Of a stretch of DNA of 64,000 nucleotides, positions 62,991-64,000 are shown in pieces; position 1 is the first letter of the stretch; each line of letters opens with the position of its first letter. The notes beneath the pieces are model-generated. The model was not told the DNA's origin. It worked only from the letters and a program-made list of their open reading frames with translations, and did not search any database. Origin of the DNA: Streptomyces aureocirculatus (GTDB lineage Bacteria; Actinomycetota; Actinomycetes; Streptomycetales; Streptomycetaceae); the NCBI RefSeq assembly GCF_000720475.1, contig NZ_JOAP01000019.1:62001-126000 (forward strand). The letters are read 5' to 3'. Position numbers and translations under genes: made by a program.

Positions 62991-64000
62991 TTACGCCTTG
63001 CGGAGGCGGAAGGTGAGGTTCAGGGCGTCGTCCTTGAAGGGCTCGCCGTAGGTGTCGTCCGCCTCGCCGGAGGCGAAGTCCGTGGCGAGGACCTCGTCGG
63101 CGATGAGGGCGGCGTGGTCCGTGAGGGCCGTGGCCGTGGCCTCGTCCGTGGCGGCCCAGCGCAGGGCGATCCGGTCCGCCACGTCCAGGCCGCTGTTCTT
63201 GCGGGCCTCCTGGATCAGGCGGATGGCGTCGCGGGCCAGGCCCGCCCGCCGCAGCTCGTCCGTGAGCTCCAGATCGAGGGCGACCGTGGCGCCGGAGTCG
63301 GACGCCACCGACCAGCCCTCGCGCGGGGTCTCGGTGATGATGACCTCGTCCGGGGCGAGGCTCACCTGCTCGCCGTCGACCTCCACCGACGCCGTGCCCG
63401 CGCGCAGGGCGAGGGACAGGGCGGCCGCGTCGGCCTCGGCGACGGCCTTGGCGACCGCCTGGACGCCCTTGCCGAAACGCTTGCCGAGGGCTCGGAAGTT
63501 GGCCTTGGCGGTGGTGTCGACCAGGGAGCCGCCGACGTCGGAGAGCGACGCCAGGGAGGAGACGTTCAGCTCCTCGGTGATCTGGGCGCGCAGCTCCGGG
63601 TCGAGCGACTCGAAGCCCGACGCCGCGATCAGCGCGCGGGACAGCGGCTGGCGGGTCTTGACGCCCGACTCCGCGCGCGTGGCCCGGCCGAGCTCGACCA
63701 GGCGGCGCACGAGGACCATCTGCTTCGAAAGGTCCGGGTCGATCGCCGACAGGTCCGCCTCCGGCCAGGAGGACAGGTGCACCGACTCCGGGGCGCCCGG
63801 CGTGACCGGCACGACCAGGTCCTGCCAGACGCGCTCCGTGATGAACGGCGTCAGCGGGGCGAGCAGGCGCGTGACCGTCTCGATGACCTCGTGCAGCGTG
63901 CGCAGCGCGGCCGCGTCACCCTGCCAGAAGCGGCGCCGCGAGCGGCGGACGTACCAGTTGGAGAGGTTGTCCACGAAGGCGGAGAGCAGCTTGCCCGCGC
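62991..64000 (-). CDS. ileS: isoleucine-tRNA ligase, C-terminal part (continues beyond window)
   Basis: About 336 residues of the C-terminus are visible: the anticodon-binding helical domain (DNLSNWYVRRSRRRFWQGD, LLAPLTPFITERVWQDLV, SVHLSSWPEAD) and the long C-terminal extension with repeated beta modules (VSLAPDEVIITETPREGWSVASDSGATVALD) typical of actinobacterial IleRS lacking the zinc finger tail. The catalytic HIGH/KMSKS part lies outside. The stop is TAA at 62991-62993 on the minus strand. Confidence 0.95.
   Translation of the reverse strand, partial: AGKLLSAFVDNLSNWYVRRSRRRFWQGDAAALRTLHEVIETVTRLLAPLTPFITERVWQDLVVPVTPGAPESVHLSSWPEADLSAIDPDLSKQMVLVRRLVELGRATRAESGVKTRQPLSRALIAASGFESLDPELRAQITEELNVSSLASLSDVGGSLVDTTAKANFRALGKRFGKGVQAVAKAVAEADAAALSLALRAGTASVEVDGEQVSLAPDEVIITETPREGWSVASDSGATVALDLELTDELRRAGLARDAIRLIQEARKNSGLDVADRIALRWAATDEATATALTDHAALIADEVLATDFASGEADDTYGEPFKDDALNLTFRLRKA

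Overview
The window is chromosomal DNA of a Streptomyces-type actinomycete. GC is very high, G/C dominates third codon positions, GTG starts are common, and gene order runs from glkA and pfkA through aroH, bfr and metF to a complete division and cell-wall (dcw) cluster ending in divIVA and ileS. From memory this is the order of the S. coelicolor interval around SCO2127-SCO2076, read in reverse. I see no tRNA, rRNA, phage, IS element, CRISPR array or secondary-metabolite cluster. The region is core genome.

Layout. 1-14.9 kb: end of an SRPBCC protein, an ArsA-like ATPase, a DUF5304 protein, ROK glucokinase, an endonuclease/exonuclease/phosphatase protein, a membrane-tail protein coupled to an alpha/beta hydrolase, a PlsC acyltransferase, the MacS/MacR-type two-component pair, a phosphofructokinase with pyrophosphate-type residues, a D-2-hydroxyacid dehydrogenase, a fused anthranilate synthase behind a Trp-codon attenuator, and a divergent TetR/SRPBCC pair with two palindromic operators. 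15-29 kb: class II DAHP synthase, an iron-box bfd facing bfr, a molybdopterin oxidoreductase, endonuclease IV, a PASTA Ser/Thr kinase, a TPP-riboswitch thiOSG operon, an FAD reductase, an Rv2175c-like DNA-binding protein, thiE, metF and a membrane protein. 29-38 kb: a CrtI-like oxidoreductase, a DUF4126 membrane protein behind a MacR-like palindrome, an ABC/YhgE/TetR operon with its operator, a SAV_6107-type HEPN protein, a methyltransferase and a DUF3040 protein. 38-43.8 kb: moxR-DUF58-transglutaminase operon and a beta-carbonic anhydrase. 44-64 kb: rsmH, ftsL, ftsI, murE, murF, mraY, murD, ftsW, murG, ftsQ, ftsZ, pgeF, yggS, sepF, yggT, divIVA, then the 3' end of ileS on the opposite strand.

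How it works together. The right third is one wall-synthesis and septation programme. Mur enzymes build lipid II, FtsW and FtsI polymerise it, FtsL and FtsQ belong to the divisome, FtsZ and SepF make the ring, and DivIVA directs tip growth. The left two thirds supply central metabolism (glucokinase, PFK), aromatic precursors (DAHP and anthranilate synthases), thiamine, folate C1 units and iron storage. The most interesting signals lie between annotated genes. They are a relay of tiny ORFs linked by ATGA overlaps between rsmH and ftsL, a repeat-built 83-aa ORF wedged between murD and ftsW, a 20-aa ORF bridging DUF58 and the transglutaminase, an in-frame ThiO-ThiS fusion, a MacR-type site at about -63 of a membrane-protein gene, and about ten start codons that look leaderless.
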